A stretch of DNA of 21,369 nt. It comes from JAVBLG01 sp031553655 (GTDB taxonomy: Bacteria; Desulfobacterota; Desulfovibrionia; Desulfovibrionales; Desulfovibrionaceae). The stretch's first letter is position 1. Every line of letters starts with the position of its first letter. Both the position numbers and the translations under genes were made by a program. The DNA lies in assembly GCA_031553655.1 (NCBI GenBank), contig JAVBLG010000130.1, forward strand, positions 1 through 21,369, read 5' to 3'. The notes beneath the pieces are model-generated. The model searched no databases. It was not told the DNA's origin and worked only from the letters and a program-made list of their open reading frames with translations. Shown in pieces: positions 7,300 to 14,192 of this stretch.

Positions 7300-7683
7300 A
7301 TGGATCTGTTCAAACAGTTTGAAAATGGCACTTTGGTAAATGCGGGGTTGAAAAAAGATGTGAGCGCCTGCGCCTGGGACAAACACAAAGATTTCCTTGG
7401 AGTATCCTTAAAAAATCTGCTCACGGCGGAGCAGACCGACGGGCTGTTTACCTGCCATCTTGTACGCATTGAACCGAATTGCAAAATTGGCATGCACACG
7501 CATGTGGCCAGCATTGAATTGCATGAAGTGATTAAAGGAAGTGGGGTGTGCCTGACGGAGCAAGGAGAAGTGCCCTATGTGCCCGGCACAATGGCTGTGA
7601 TTGCCTGCAATGCGCCGCATGAGGTCAGGGCCGGAGAAGACGGGCTGTGCCTGTTCGCGAAATTTGTCACAGTTCCAGCTTGA
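7300..7683 (+). CDS. Small cupin-domain protein
   Basis: A 127-residue single-domain cupin. Motif 1 is GMHTHVASIELHEVIKGSG (about 64-82, metal ligands His66, His68, Glu73). Motif 2 is VPGTMAVIACNAPHEV (94-109, His107). The start at 7300 follows TAAGGAGG closely; the frame extends upstream without initiation signals. Small cupins bind metals and sugars or act as isomerases or sensors; the ligand is unknown. Its 3' end overlaps the end of the convergent AraC-family gene by 17 bp, which suggests linkage in function or regulation. Confidence 0.85.
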   Translation: MDLFKQFENGTLVNAGLKKDVSACAWDKHKDFLGVSLKNLLTAEQTDGLFTCHLVRIEPNCKIGMHTHVASIELHEVIKGSGVCLTEQGEVPYVPGTMAVIACNAPHEVRAGEDGLCLFAKFVTVPA

Positions 7684-8419
7684 TGCTGGCTTTTTTAAAT
7701 TCTCTGGGAGTCATGCCGTGGTGCAGCTTAAACACCTTGTGCATATGGCTCTGATCGGCAAAACCGGCGGATACGGCGGCCGTGGCTCCCGCCGTATCCG
7801 CCCGCAGCATGGAGCGCAGCAGACGCATACGGCAAACAAGCTGAAATGCATGAGGAGTCATCCCCGCAATTTTTCGGAAGGCGCGCAGAAAATGCCATTG
7901 GCTGTATCCGGCATATGCGGCCATCCGGGCAAGGGGCAGGGGAGCATCGGGGTTTTTCACTATCAACCGCATTATCTCCCGGATTGAACTGACAATGAGA
8001 GCGTCATATGCCTCCGGATGGCATTCACAACATTCATGCGAAAGCATAGTTTTCTTGCAGGCAGCCACAGCTTCCGCGAACAAGACTTTTTCATTCGCAT
8101 AGAAGATTGGCGGCAGGAGCGAACTAACCGAATTTCCATCCGTTAAAAACGCGCCGCTTTCGTCAAGGCACAGGGTCAGCAACGAGCTATCCGGTTCCAC
8201 AGCCAGGCTGTGGGGCTCATATGGGCGTATGAAAAAATGCTGGCCGGCGTTAATCCGGCGAATATTTGTTCTGGTAGCCAGGAGCACAGCCCCGTGGCGT
8301 ATCACTCCGATTGTCCAATGGCGTGTATGGATGTGCCAGGGATATCTGTGGGTATGTCCTTTGGTAATAACCAACTCGATGCCGCCCGGTTTCGTGTAAT
8401 AGTATCCAACTTCGCTCAT
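7667..8419 (-). CDS. AraC-family transcriptional regulator with cupin-like sensor domain
   Basis: About 250 residues. The N-terminal half is a cupin-like sensor (HIHTRHWTIGVIRHG, HFFIRPYEPHSL). The C-terminal 100 residues hold the two AraC helix-turn-helix motifs (GYSQWHFLRAFRKIAGMTPHAFQ and SAGFADQSHMHKVFKLHHGMTPREF). The start is uncertain. The ATG at 8419 gives a family-like N-terminus but has no clear Shine-Dalgarno. The frame remains open to 8524. It is convergent with the cupin gene, which may be its target or share its ligand, and divergent from the Fic gene. Confidence 0.85.
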   Translation of the reverse strand: MSEVGYYYTKPGGIELVITKGHTHRYPWHIHTRHWTIGVIRHGAVLLATRTNIRRINAGQHFFIRPYEPHSLAVEPDSSLLTLCLDESGAFLTDGNSVSSLLPPIFYANEKVLFAEAVAACKKTMLSHECCECHPEAYDALIVSSIREIMRLIVKNPDAPLPLARMAAYAGYSQWHFLRAFRKIAGMTPHAFQLVCRMRLLRSMLRADTAGATAAVSAGFADQSHMHKVFKLHHGMTPREFKKASIKLEL

Positions 8420-8538
8420 GGAAATTTGATATATCCGTTTTCGCGTGATGACAATGACCTCATTCAGATGCTGATTTACGGCATAACTTGCGCGTGCGGC
8501 AAATACATGCAATATTAGACGCAAAAGGTGCGGTGATT

Positions 8539-9660
8539 ATGCGCTATATACACAACAGGCCGGAGTGGCCGGATTTTAAATGGAGTATGGATAAACTGGC
8601 CGGTCAGCTTGCCGCTGTGCGCCACAAGCAGGGCTTGCTTTTGGGGAGAATGAGTACTTTTGGTTTTTCCATGCGCGCTGAAGCCGGGTTGGAAACTCTG
8701 GCCCTGGACGTGGTGAAGTCCAGCGCCATAGAAGGTGAGACGCTGGATATGGCTCAAGTACGTTCGTCTTTGGCGCGCAGACTCGGCATCAACATTGGCG
8801 GCCTTGCTCCGCCGGTGAACCGGCATGTGGAAGGCATTGTTGAAATGATGATTAACGCCACACAGCGTTATGCGGAGCCTTTAACCGCGGAACGCCTGTT
8901 CGGCTGGCACGCCGCGCTGTTCCCAACAGGATATGGTCCTGCTCGGCGTATTTCCGTAGGAGCATGGCGCACTCCGGAAGCTGGCCCCATGCAGGTTGTT
9001 TCCGGTTATGTCGGGCGTGAAAAGGTTCACTTTGAAGCCCCGGCCGCTGAGCGGCTTGATGAAGAAATGGGCCGTTTTCTGCTTTGGTTTAATGAGCCTC
9101 AAGATATTGACCCCGTAATCAAAGCCGGTATAGCCCACCTTTGGTTTGTTACCATCCATCCATTTGAAGACGGTAATGGGCGCATCGCCAGGGCTATAGC
9201 GGACTGCGCTCTTGCCCGCGCGGATAATTGTCCGCAACGTTTCTACAGCATGTCCGGGCGCATTGAACGGGAACGTAAGGACTACTATAACATTCTGGAA
9301 CGTACTCAAAAGGGCGGCCTGGATATTACCGAATGGCTGTGCTGGTTCCTTGGTTGCCTGGGGCGCGCCATTGACAACGCGGATGAAACTTTGGCCGCTG
9401 TTTTTTATAAAGCCCGCATCTGGCAATATGCGGATCAGTTTCAACTTAATGATCGCCAGAGTATCATTATCAACCGTTTGTTAGACGGTTTTGAAGGCAA
9501 GCTGACCAGCGGCAAATATGCCAAGCTGGCAAAATGCTCTTCGGATACGGCTTTGCGCGACATCCGAAAATTGGTGGAACACGGCATTCTGCTGCAAAGT
9601 ACCGCAGGCGGGCGCAGCACAAGTTATGAGCTTGTTGTCCCAGACCAGGACGCATATTGA
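8539..9660 (+). CDS. Fic-family enzyme, class II, with DUF4172 N-terminus
   Basis: A 373-residue protein. Residues 1-80 match the DUF4172 Fic N-terminal domain (YIHNRPEWPDFKW, LLGRMSTFGF). The inhibitory helix motif SSAIEGE (61-67; Ser61, Glu65, Gly66) makes it class II, auto-inhibited in cis. The catalytic loop HPFEDGNGRIAR (207-218) is complete, so nucleotide transfer (usually AMPylation) to a protein hydroxyl is expected. A C-terminal winged helix follows (LTSGKYAKLAKCSSDTALRD). The ATG at 8539 follows AAGGTG and starts exactly at the domain; upstream codons to 8488 are excluded. The target is unknown. Confidence 0.92.
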   Translation: MRYIHNRPEWPDFKWSMDKLAGQLAAVRHKQGLLLGRMSTFGFSMRAEAGLETLALDVVKSSAIEGETLDMAQVRSSLARRLGINIGGLAPPVNRHVEGIVEMMINATQRYAEPLTAERLFGWHAALFPTGYGPARRISVGAWRTPEAGPMQVVSGYVGREKVHFEAPAAERLDEEMGRFLLWFNEPQDIDPVIKAGIAHLWFVTIHPFEDGNGRIARAIADCALARADNCPQRFYSMSGRIERERKDYYNILERTQKGGLDITEWLCWFLGCLGRAIDNADETLAAVFYKARIWQYADQFQLNDRQSIIINRLLDGFEGKLTSGKYAKLAKCSSDTALRDIRKLVEHGILLQSTAGGRSTSYELVVPDQDAY

Positions 9661-9802
9661 CTTCATTTTGCTCGGAATTGATGCGGCCTTGTTATGTATT
9701 TTGTGAGCCGGGCATGTGGGCCAAACTATAAGTCTTTAATGGCTGGTATGATTGAAAAGACTGCTTAACCTATATTTAACACTGGTCCTGGCGAAAACCG
9801 CC

Positions 9803-9836
9803 TTGACTTCTGGCTAAGTCCTAGCTAAGTTTATAG
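9803..9836 (+). promoter_or_regulatory. Putative promoter/operator of the toxin-antitoxin pair
   Basis: TTGACT (9803-9808) is followed after 17 bp by TAAGTT, a weak -10. Between and over them lie two direct copies of GCTAAGT (9813-9819 and 9824-9830), 11 bp apart, about one helical turn. That spacing suits an antitoxin dimer or pair. This is suggestive only. Confidence 0.35.
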
Positions 9837-9858
9837 GAAGAAGATAATGGAGGCTAAC

Positions 9859-10107
9859 ATGTCCACCACCGTCGTGCCCATGCATCAGGCAAAGAGTTCC
9901 CTGTCGCAGCTGGTTAAACGCGCCGCCGGGGGGGAAACCATTTTCATCGGCAGTTATGGCCGAGCGGAGGCTGTGCTTACTTCCGCTGCCAACGCCAAAC
10001 CCAAAAAACGCCTTGGCCTTCTGGAAGGAAAATTGATTGTTCCTGATGACTTTGACGATCCGCTGCCGCCGGAAATTCTCGCCGCTTTTGAGGGGGGTAC
10101 GGAATGA
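9859..10107 (+). CDS. Phd/YefM-type antitoxin
   Basis: An 82-residue antitoxin. The N-terminal half is a typical Phd/YefM DNA-binding fold (STTVVPMHQAKSSLSQLVKR, then GETIFIGSYGRAEAVL). The acidic C-terminal tail (DDFDDPLPPEILAAFE) is the toxin-wrapping part. GGAGG sits 5 nt before the ATG at 9859. An ATG at 9847 with AGGAAG upstream is a second possible start and would add four residues. Its stop overlaps the toxin start (ATGA). Confidence 0.9.
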   Translation: MSTTVVPMHQAKSSLSQLVKRAAGGETIFIGSYGRAEAVLTSAANAKPKKRLGLLEGKLIVPDDFDDPLPPEILAAFEGGTE

Positions 10108-10481
10108 GGCTTTTGCTGGATACCAACGCGCTGCTCTGGGCATTGACAAATGGGCCGCGCATCGAGCCTGTGCGGGAGCTGTTGCTTGCGGACGAGAATG
10201 AAGTCTTTGTGAGTACCGTGTCCTGGTGGGAAATAGCCATTAAAACGCGCATAGGCAAACTGGCGGCCAGCCTGCCGGAGCTTCGCGCAACCGCGCGGGA
10301 AAGCGGATTTGTGGAATTGCCGCTTCTCGGCTCGCATGCGGAAATGCTGACTACAATACCAAGACACCATAATGACCCGTTTGACCACATGCTGGTGGCC
10401 CAGGCCATGGCCGAACCCATGCGGCTGATTACCGGTGACGGGGTGCTTGCCAAATATACGCCGCTGGTCATGCATATTTGA
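10104..10481 (+). CDS. vapC: VapC-type PIN-domain toxin
   Basis: A 125-residue PIN-domain endoribonuclease. The acidic active site is complete: Asp6 in LLLDTN, Glu43 in SWWEIAIK, Asp91/Asp94 in HNDPFDHML, and Asp112 in ITGDGVL. VapC enzymes cleave tRNA or rRNA and are neutralised by the antitoxin encoded immediately upstream. The 4-bp overlap with the antitoxin gene gives the usual translational coupling. Target specificity cannot be read from sequence. Confidence 0.93.
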   Translation: MRLLLDTNALLWALTNGPRIEPVRELLLADENEVFVSTVSWWEIAIKTRIGKLAASLPELRATARESGFVELPLLGSHAEMLTTIPRHHNDPFDHMLVAQAMAEPMRLITGDGVLAKYTPLVMHI

Positions 10482-10614
10482 AGCCCACTCACTTTGCAGC
10501 CAGATGCTCGCGAATTTTATCCCGCGTTGGAAACAAGTAAAGACGATTTTCAGGGATTGACCATGTTGCATTTTTCAGGGAATATTTTGAATCGCCGTAC
10601 GCAGTATCGGGATG

Positions 10615-10643
10615 AAAAGGGCAGGGCGGGGCTCCCCCTTTTT
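10615..10643 (+). terminator. Probable terminator downstream of vapC
   Basis: AAAAGGG (10615-10621) can pair with CCCTTTTT (10636-10643) around a G/C-rich loop, followed by a T-rich tail. It lies 134 bp after the toxin stop and is a fair intrinsic-terminator candidate. Confidence 0.45.
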
Positions 10644-10660
10644 CTTCTTACACAAAATCC

Positions 10661-10681
10661 CGGTGCTAACGCGGTGCTAAC
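10661..10681 (+). repeat. Direct repeat pair CGGTGCTAAC
   Basis: CGGTGCTAAC occurs at 10661-10670 and again at 10672-10681, an 11-bp period. Short direct repeats 100-150 bp from a tRNA attachment core resemble integrase arm-type sites. There is no integrase gene in the window to support this. Confidence 0.5.
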
Positions 10682-10787
10682 ATGCCGCGTCAATGAAGTA
10701 CTTTTTAGGCTGTTACGGCTAAGTAAAATTTCTCATAAGGCAATGAAATGATGTCAATTCTGCCTAAGCAATATGCCCATGATAGCA

Positions 10788-10832
10788 CTCATAACCCGAA
10801 GGCCGCAGGTTCAAATCCTGTCCCCGCAACCA
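10788..10832 (+). repeat. 3' fragment of tRNA-fMet (candidate attachment site)
   Basis: From CTCATAACCCGAAGG through the T arm (GCAGG TTCAAAT CCTGT) to CCCCGCAACCA, the sequence matches the 3' part of bacterial initiator tRNA: CAT anticodon loop, variable loop, T arm, acceptor strand and encoded CCA. The 5' half (acceptor strand CGCGGGG, D arm, anticodon 5' stem) is absent. Homology begins abruptly at the anticodon loop, a frequent crossover site for tyrosine integrases. It is best read as the distal attachment scar of an element inserted into tRNA-fMet, with the intact tRNA expected left of the window on the plus strand. A decayed tRNA copy is the alternative. Confidence 0.85.
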
Positions 10833-10840
10833 GGAATTAC

Positions 10841-10873
10841 AAGGGGTTACGATGAAAGTTGTAACCCCTTTCT
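10841..10873 (+). terminator. Terminator of the tRNA-fMet locus
   Basis: A perfect 10-bp stem (AAGGGGTTAC at 10841-10850, GTAACCCCTT at 10861-10870) with a 10-nt loop and a T-rich tail lies 8 nt after the tRNA CCA end. It would be the native terminator carried along with the tRNA 3' end. Confidence 0.8.
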
Positions 10874-10917
10874 AATTCTTCCCCACACAAAGAGCCGAGT
10901 CTTCCCGTTGATTCTCC

Positions 10918-11952
10918 TTACACGACTGGCTCAACTAATATAAAGTCATCGGCATCAATCCCTTCTTGCATAAACAACTCTGGCGTGTTCGCTTCCGGGA
11001 TATTTTCTAGCATAAGTGCCGCCTTAGCTTGTTCAAAAGCGGTTCGCACCGATTTTCCAAAGCCGATGGCAGAATAAAATTGTGCAGCGAAAACTTTGGC
11101 AGCTTCGTCTCCTATCGAGTCGTTCATCCCTATCGTACCTTCTATATGCTCTATCGCTGCTTCCGCCTGTGCTTTTGAAAAGCATGAATTGAAAAACATA
11201 AATCGGATATCGTCTGATGCAGTTTTGAGAGTTTGGACAACGGCGGCAACTGAAACAAATATTCCTGAGCCGTTTATATCTTGTAAAACAAGAGAACCGG
11301 CATTTGCTCCATGCCCACTAAAATGGACTATGGCAGGTTTGCATTCATTAATTGCTTGTAATATGTCTAGTGCTCTAAGCGCCCACCTTGATTCAAATGT
11401 AATGACGTCTCTGAATTCAGATAGACGAAGTTTTTCATAAATGGATCGCGCTTCTTCATCAAGGCGTAAATGCTGTCCTGCAATAGGATTAGCTGCTAAA
11501 AATAGGACTGTTATCTTTTTAGGAATAGCTTTTAGAAGTGCAATCTCTTGCCGAGTAACGCGTTGTTCTTGGGCTAGCATACTCATGCCAGTAGATATAT
11601 TTCGCATATCATGTGTATGTGCATCCTGGCTTTTTTTTAGTTCACTTTGTTCAGCTTTATCAAGTTTCACTTGTTCAGCATGAAGTTCTTTTTGTTTTTG
11701 AGCTATTTTCTTTTCAATATCAGCTATTTTTTTAGAAACAGCAGCAGCATCTTTTTCGTGTCGCGCAATTTCGTTAATTTTACTTCTGAGAGAACTTGGA
11801 CTCGTTGCACGCCTTGCTCCTTCAGATGCAGAGTGCGCTTTTTTGTTTAAGTCAGCTAGCTTGGTTTGTTCTTGAGCTTTATCATTGGATAGTCTAGCAA
11901 TTTCATCTCTTTTTCGAACAACGGCGTTTCGATACATATCTATTAGGGACAT
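10918..11952 (-). CDS. Coiled-coil CHAT (caspase-like) protease
   Basis: A 344-residue protein. Residues about 8-140 are a charged Lys/Glu/Gln-rich coiled coil. From about 146 a CHAT domain follows (ITVLFLAANP, LRLDEEARSI). It carries the catalytic dyad His214 in VHFSGHG and Cys257 in FMFFNSCFS, then the usual tail with ADDFILVEP. CHAT proteases are caspase relatives used in bacterial conflict and cell-death systems. No substrate gene (gasdermin, TPR partner, NACHT) is adjacent. The gene is clearly more AT-rich than its neighbours. GGAG precedes the ATG by 7 nt, and TATAAT lies upstream at 11987-11982. It sits immediately beyond the tRNA-fMet scar. Confidence 0.88.
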   Translation of the reverse strand: MSLIDMYRNAVVRKRDEIARLSNDKAQEQTKLADLNKKAHSASEGARRATSPSSLRSKINEIARHEKDAAAVSKKIADIEKKIAQKQKELHAEQVKLDKAEQSELKKSQDAHTHDMRNISTGMSMLAQEQRVTRQEIALLKAIPKKITVLFLAANPIAGQHLRLDEEARSIYEKLRLSEFRDVITFESRWALRALDILQAINECKPAIVHFSGHGANAGSLVLQDINGSGIFVSVAAVVQTLKTASDDIRFMFFNSCFSKAQAEAAIEHIEGTIGMNDSIGDEAAKVFAAQFYSAIGFGKSVRTAFEQAKAALMLENIPEANTPELFMQEGIDADDFILVEPVV

Positions 11953-11981
11953 AAGCTACTCCAAAAATTATGTTCGATGGG

Positions 11982-11987
11982 ATTATA
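11982..11987 (-). promoter_or_regulatory. -10 element of the CHAT gene
   Basis: A perfect TATAAT on the minus strand, 29 bp upstream of the CHAT start codon. No good -35 is seen at the proper distance, so a regulator or weak constitutive expression may be involved. Confidence 0.4.
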
Positions 11988-12163
11988 CTGCCTTCTTAGC
12001 CATTTACTCTATATCCGAATGTTGTTACAGGCAATGTGGACTCATTACACATTTGCTGCCGCAAAGCCCGTTCGCCTGCTCTGCGGGGAAAGGCATGAAA
12101 GCCAAAAGCTATCTGGTAGGGAAAGGGAATGCCCATGTATGCAGTTCTGCGCATCAATCTTTC

Positions 12164-12418
12164 TTACTCACCAACCAACTTTGCGACATATCGCTCTGCA
12201 ATCTTGTTCAATAGGTCACCGGGGCGCACTTCAAGCGCGATGGCGATCCGGATCAGCATCTCAATAGAAGGGTACCGCTTGCCGCTTTCCAGCATGGAGA
12301 TATAGGGGGTACTCATGTCCATTCTGTCGGCCAGTTGGTCTTGGGATAGCCCCGCCTGTTGGCGAAACTCCCTGATTGCCACTCCAACACCAGTCAATTT
12401 TTTCCTTGTGGTCTTCAT
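12164..12418 (-). CDS. XRE-family helix-turn-helix regulator
   Basis: An 84-residue protein that is essentially one Cro/CI-type helix-turn-helix: IREFRQQAGLSQDQLADRMDMSTPYISMLESGKRYPS at about 15-51, followed by IEMLIRIAIALEVRPGDLL. GGGGA precedes the ATG. It is divergent from the CI-like gene, and the perfect inverted repeat between them is a natural operator for it. It lies upstream of the CHAT gene on the same strand, with a 211-bp gap, so it could control that gene. Confidence 0.92.
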   Translation of the reverse strand: MKTTRKKLTGVGVAIREFRQQAGLSQDQLADRMDMSTPYISMLESGKRYPSIEMLIRIAIALEVRPGDLLNKIAERYVAKLVGE

Positions 12419-12426
12419 ATTCCCCT

Positions 12427-12455
12427 TTGTACAGAGGAATAGCTTTTTCTATCTT
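12427..12455 (+). promoter_or_regulatory. Candidate promoter of the CI-like gene
   Basis: TTGTAC (12427-12432), then a 17-bp spacer, then TATCTT (12450-12455). The -10 touches the left end of the long inverted repeat, so a protein bound there would block this promoter. Confidence 0.4.
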
Positions 12456-12489
12456 AATCATCTATGTTAAGTTTAACATAGATGATTAA
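12454..12489. promoter_or_regulatory. 36-bp perfect inverted repeat, shared operator
   Basis: The 17-bp arms TTAATCATCTATGTTAA (12454-12470) and TTAACATAGATGATTAA (12473-12489) are exact reverse complements around a central GT. The repeat lies between the divergent XRE and CI-like genes and reaches to within 6 bp of the latter's Shine-Dalgarno. Being AT-rich, it is more likely a protein-binding operator than a terminator. Confidence 0.8.
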
Positions 12490-12507
12490 TAAAAAGAGGA
12501 GGGCGGC

Positions 12508-12771
12508 ATGGAAAAACATTTAAGATTATTGCCTAAATATCAAATAGTTGCAGATGTAGCAGTCTGGAATGCAATCAGGGATAGGCTGTACGAGGCCTCA
12601 AGCTGCAAGGATTTATACGAATTTGCGGCATTTCTGGAAATATCCCCGGCCCAGATCAGTGATGCCAAGCGCTGCCTGTATGTTCCTGAAGTGTGGCTCC
12701 AAATCATGGCTGAAAGAGTAAAGGCCAATCCGGCATGGATAATGACCGGAGCTGGCGAACGCAAAATATGA
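12508..12771 (+). CDS. Phage CI-like repressor DNA-binding domain protein
   Basis: An 87-residue protein that resembles the N-terminal DNA-binding domain of phage CI repressors (PF07022-like): KDLYEFAAFLEISPAQISDAKRC, then VPEVWLQIMAERVKANPAWIMTGAGERK. The pattern SPAQISDAK...WIxTGxG is typical. It has no C-terminal peptidase/dimerisation domain, so it is either a stand-alone small regulator or a phage-derived remnant. GAGGAGG precedes the ATG. It is divergent from the XRE gene across the long inverted repeat. Confidence 0.8.
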   Translation: MEKHLRLLPKYQIVADVAVWNAIRDRLYEASSCKDLYEFAAFLEISPAQISDAKRCLYVPEVWLQIMAERVKANPAWIMTGAGERKI

Positions 12772-13072
12772 GTTACTAAAAAAAGATTCATACCAAACGC
12801 ATCAAAATTACGGCCTGAAGCCTATCATTACTTTGGGATTCAGGCCGCAATTTGCAATTAACGTACTGTATTAACGTAATAGTTTTGTTGCTATGGCAAT
12901 GCGACGTAAGCTGACAAATGATGATGCCGTATGGGGTGAAAACGTGTTTCCCCCGCCTTGCCCGCCCATGTGCCCTTTGTTGGATGAACCGAGTAATGGC
13001 AATAGCTATGATGCCTGATGAATCGGCCACTGGAATATTAAAAAAGATAAAAATGGAGCTTAAAAAACAGCC
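12772..13072. other. Gap between CI-like and SMR genes
   Basis: About 301 bp without a supported gene. It holds a 9-bp-stem hairpin (12811-12847) and two copies of ATTAACGTA (12857-12865 and 12870-12878). A 41-codon open frame at 12893-13018 ends in a proline/cysteine-rich tail that I do not recognise. Confidence 0.5.
12811..12847. terminator. Hairpin after the CI-like gene
   Basis: CGGCCTGAA (12811-12819) and TTCAGGCCG (12839-12847) form a perfect 9-bp stem with a 19-nt loop. There is no strong T run on the plus strand, so it is a weak or factor-assisted terminator at best. Confidence 0.4.
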
Positions 13073-13417
13073 ATGACCCCATCCACAACAGCTTTCGCGT
13101 ATCTTGGCGCGGCAATAGTAATGGAAACCGCCGCCACATCGCTACTCGTCAAAACGGAACAGTTCAGCCGTCTGGTGCCTACAGCGGTAATGGCGGTTTG
13201 CTATCTAATTTCCTTCTATTTTCTTGCCCAATCATTGAAAGTTGTGCCTGTTGGGCTTGCCTACGCCATATGGAGCGGGCTCGGCATTGTGCTGATTTCC
13301 GCCATCGGTTTCGTAGCTTTTGGCCAACGTCTGGATCTGCCGGCTTGCGTCGGCATAGCCCTGATTATTGCCGGTGTGCTGGTTATACGCTTTTTTTCGT
13401 CTTCATTGGCGCATTGA
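13073..13417 (+). CDS. SMR-family small multidrug efflux protein
   Basis: A 114-residue inner-membrane protein with four transmembrane helices (about 5-25, 35-55, 60-80, 87-108), the normal SMR length. The essential charged residue is Glu18 in LGAAIVMETAATSLL. The family motif GLAYAIWSGLGIVLI is intact. SMR dimers exchange protons for lipophilic cations or guanidinium compounds; Gdx versus EmrE type cannot be settled by eye. It is the first gene of the plus-strand run that also holds CAT and aadA-like genes. Confidence 0.92.
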   Translation: MTPSTTAFAYLGAAIVMETAATSLLVKTEQFSRLVPTAVMAVCYLISFYFLAQSLKVVPVGLAYAIWSGLGIVLISAIGFVAFGQRLDLPACVGIALIIAGVLVIRFFSSSLAH

Positions 13418-13476
13418 ATCAATTTTTCCCGCGCCAAACTTTAAACGCATGATGCGGCAACAATAAGAGTCATAAC

Positions 13477-14184
13477 ATGCAAGCAACAATAGAAAATGTA
13501 CGCCGTCAACTTGAGGCTAACAGCGACGAAAAAACCAGAAAGAACGGAAAGCGTTTTTTCAAGGAAGCCGTGCACATGTACGGCATGAAAACCACGGTTG
13601 TCACGAGTATAGCCAAACATGCTTTCACTGAAATCAAGGCCCTACCAAAAGAAGAAATTTTCGCCATGTGCGAGGAACTATGGCGTTCGGGCTACATGGA
13701 GGAAGGCTTTATCGCCTGCGCTTGATCTTACAATCTGCGTAAACAGTACCTCCCGGATGACTTCTCTATTTTTGAGCGCTGGGTGGATAATTGCATAAGC
13801 AACTGGGCTTCCTGCGATACCTTGTGCAATCACAGCTTGGGTACTTTTATTATGATGTATCCGGAGTTCATAGAAAACTTGAAGCTGTGGACGGCTTCAG
13901 AAAACCGGTGGAAAAAGCGGGCCGCAGCCGTGACCTTGATCATTCCGGCCCGCAAGGGCATGTTTTTGGCGGATATTCTGGAAATCGCCGACAATCTGCT
14001 TTTGGATAGCGACGATATGGTGCAGAAAGGCTATGGCTGGATGCTGAAGGCCGCCAGCCAGGCGCATCCAGAGGAGGTATTCGCCTACATCATGTCCAAA
14101 AAGGATGTAATGCCCCGCACCGCCTTCCGCTACGCCATTGAGAAAATGCTGCCGGAATGGCGGGACGAGGCCATGAAGAAGTGA
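13477..14184 (+). pseudogene. AlkD-type DNA alkylation repair protein, in-frame TGA
   Basis: Reading straight through from 13477 to 14184 gives a full-length (about 235 codon) AlkD-like HEAT-repeat glycosylase, interrupted by one TGA at 13723-13725. There is no frameshift. The sequence reads GFIACA, stop, SYNLRKQYLPDDF, then FERWVDNCISNWASCDTLCNH, RWKKRAAAV and KGYGWMLKAAS. In relatives the interrupted position is, as I recall, tryptophan (CEWSY-like), so TGG to TGA is the simplest change. The catalytic Trp/Asp pair (WASCD) and the conserved Arg lie after the stop, so the 82-residue truncated product would be inactive. Readthrough or selenocysteine insertion is possible but unlikely. Confidence 0.85.
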
Positions 14185-14192
14185 GGAAAAAT

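Larger units (their letters stand above)
10482..10787. other. Non-coding gap between vapC and tRNA fragment
   Basis: About 306 bp without a convincing gene. An open frame at 10494-10751 has no recognisable protein character. The gap holds a probable terminator (10615-10643), a pair of 10-bp direct repeats (10661-10681), and then AT-rich DNA up to the tRNA scar. If the scar is an attachment site, this is the inner end of the island. Confidence 0.6.

Noticed and set aside
10494..10751. 85-codon open frame after vapC
   Set aside because: No family character or good Shine-Dalgarno, and it crosses a terminator-like hairpin and direct repeats.
10788..10832. Functional tRNA gene
   Set aside because: The acceptor 5' strand, D arm and 5' anticodon stem are missing, so it cannot fold as a tRNA.
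12893..13018. 41-codon frame with a proline/cysteine-rich end
   Set aside because: Short, without a recognisable motif or ribosome site; it may be a relic, but I cannot support it.
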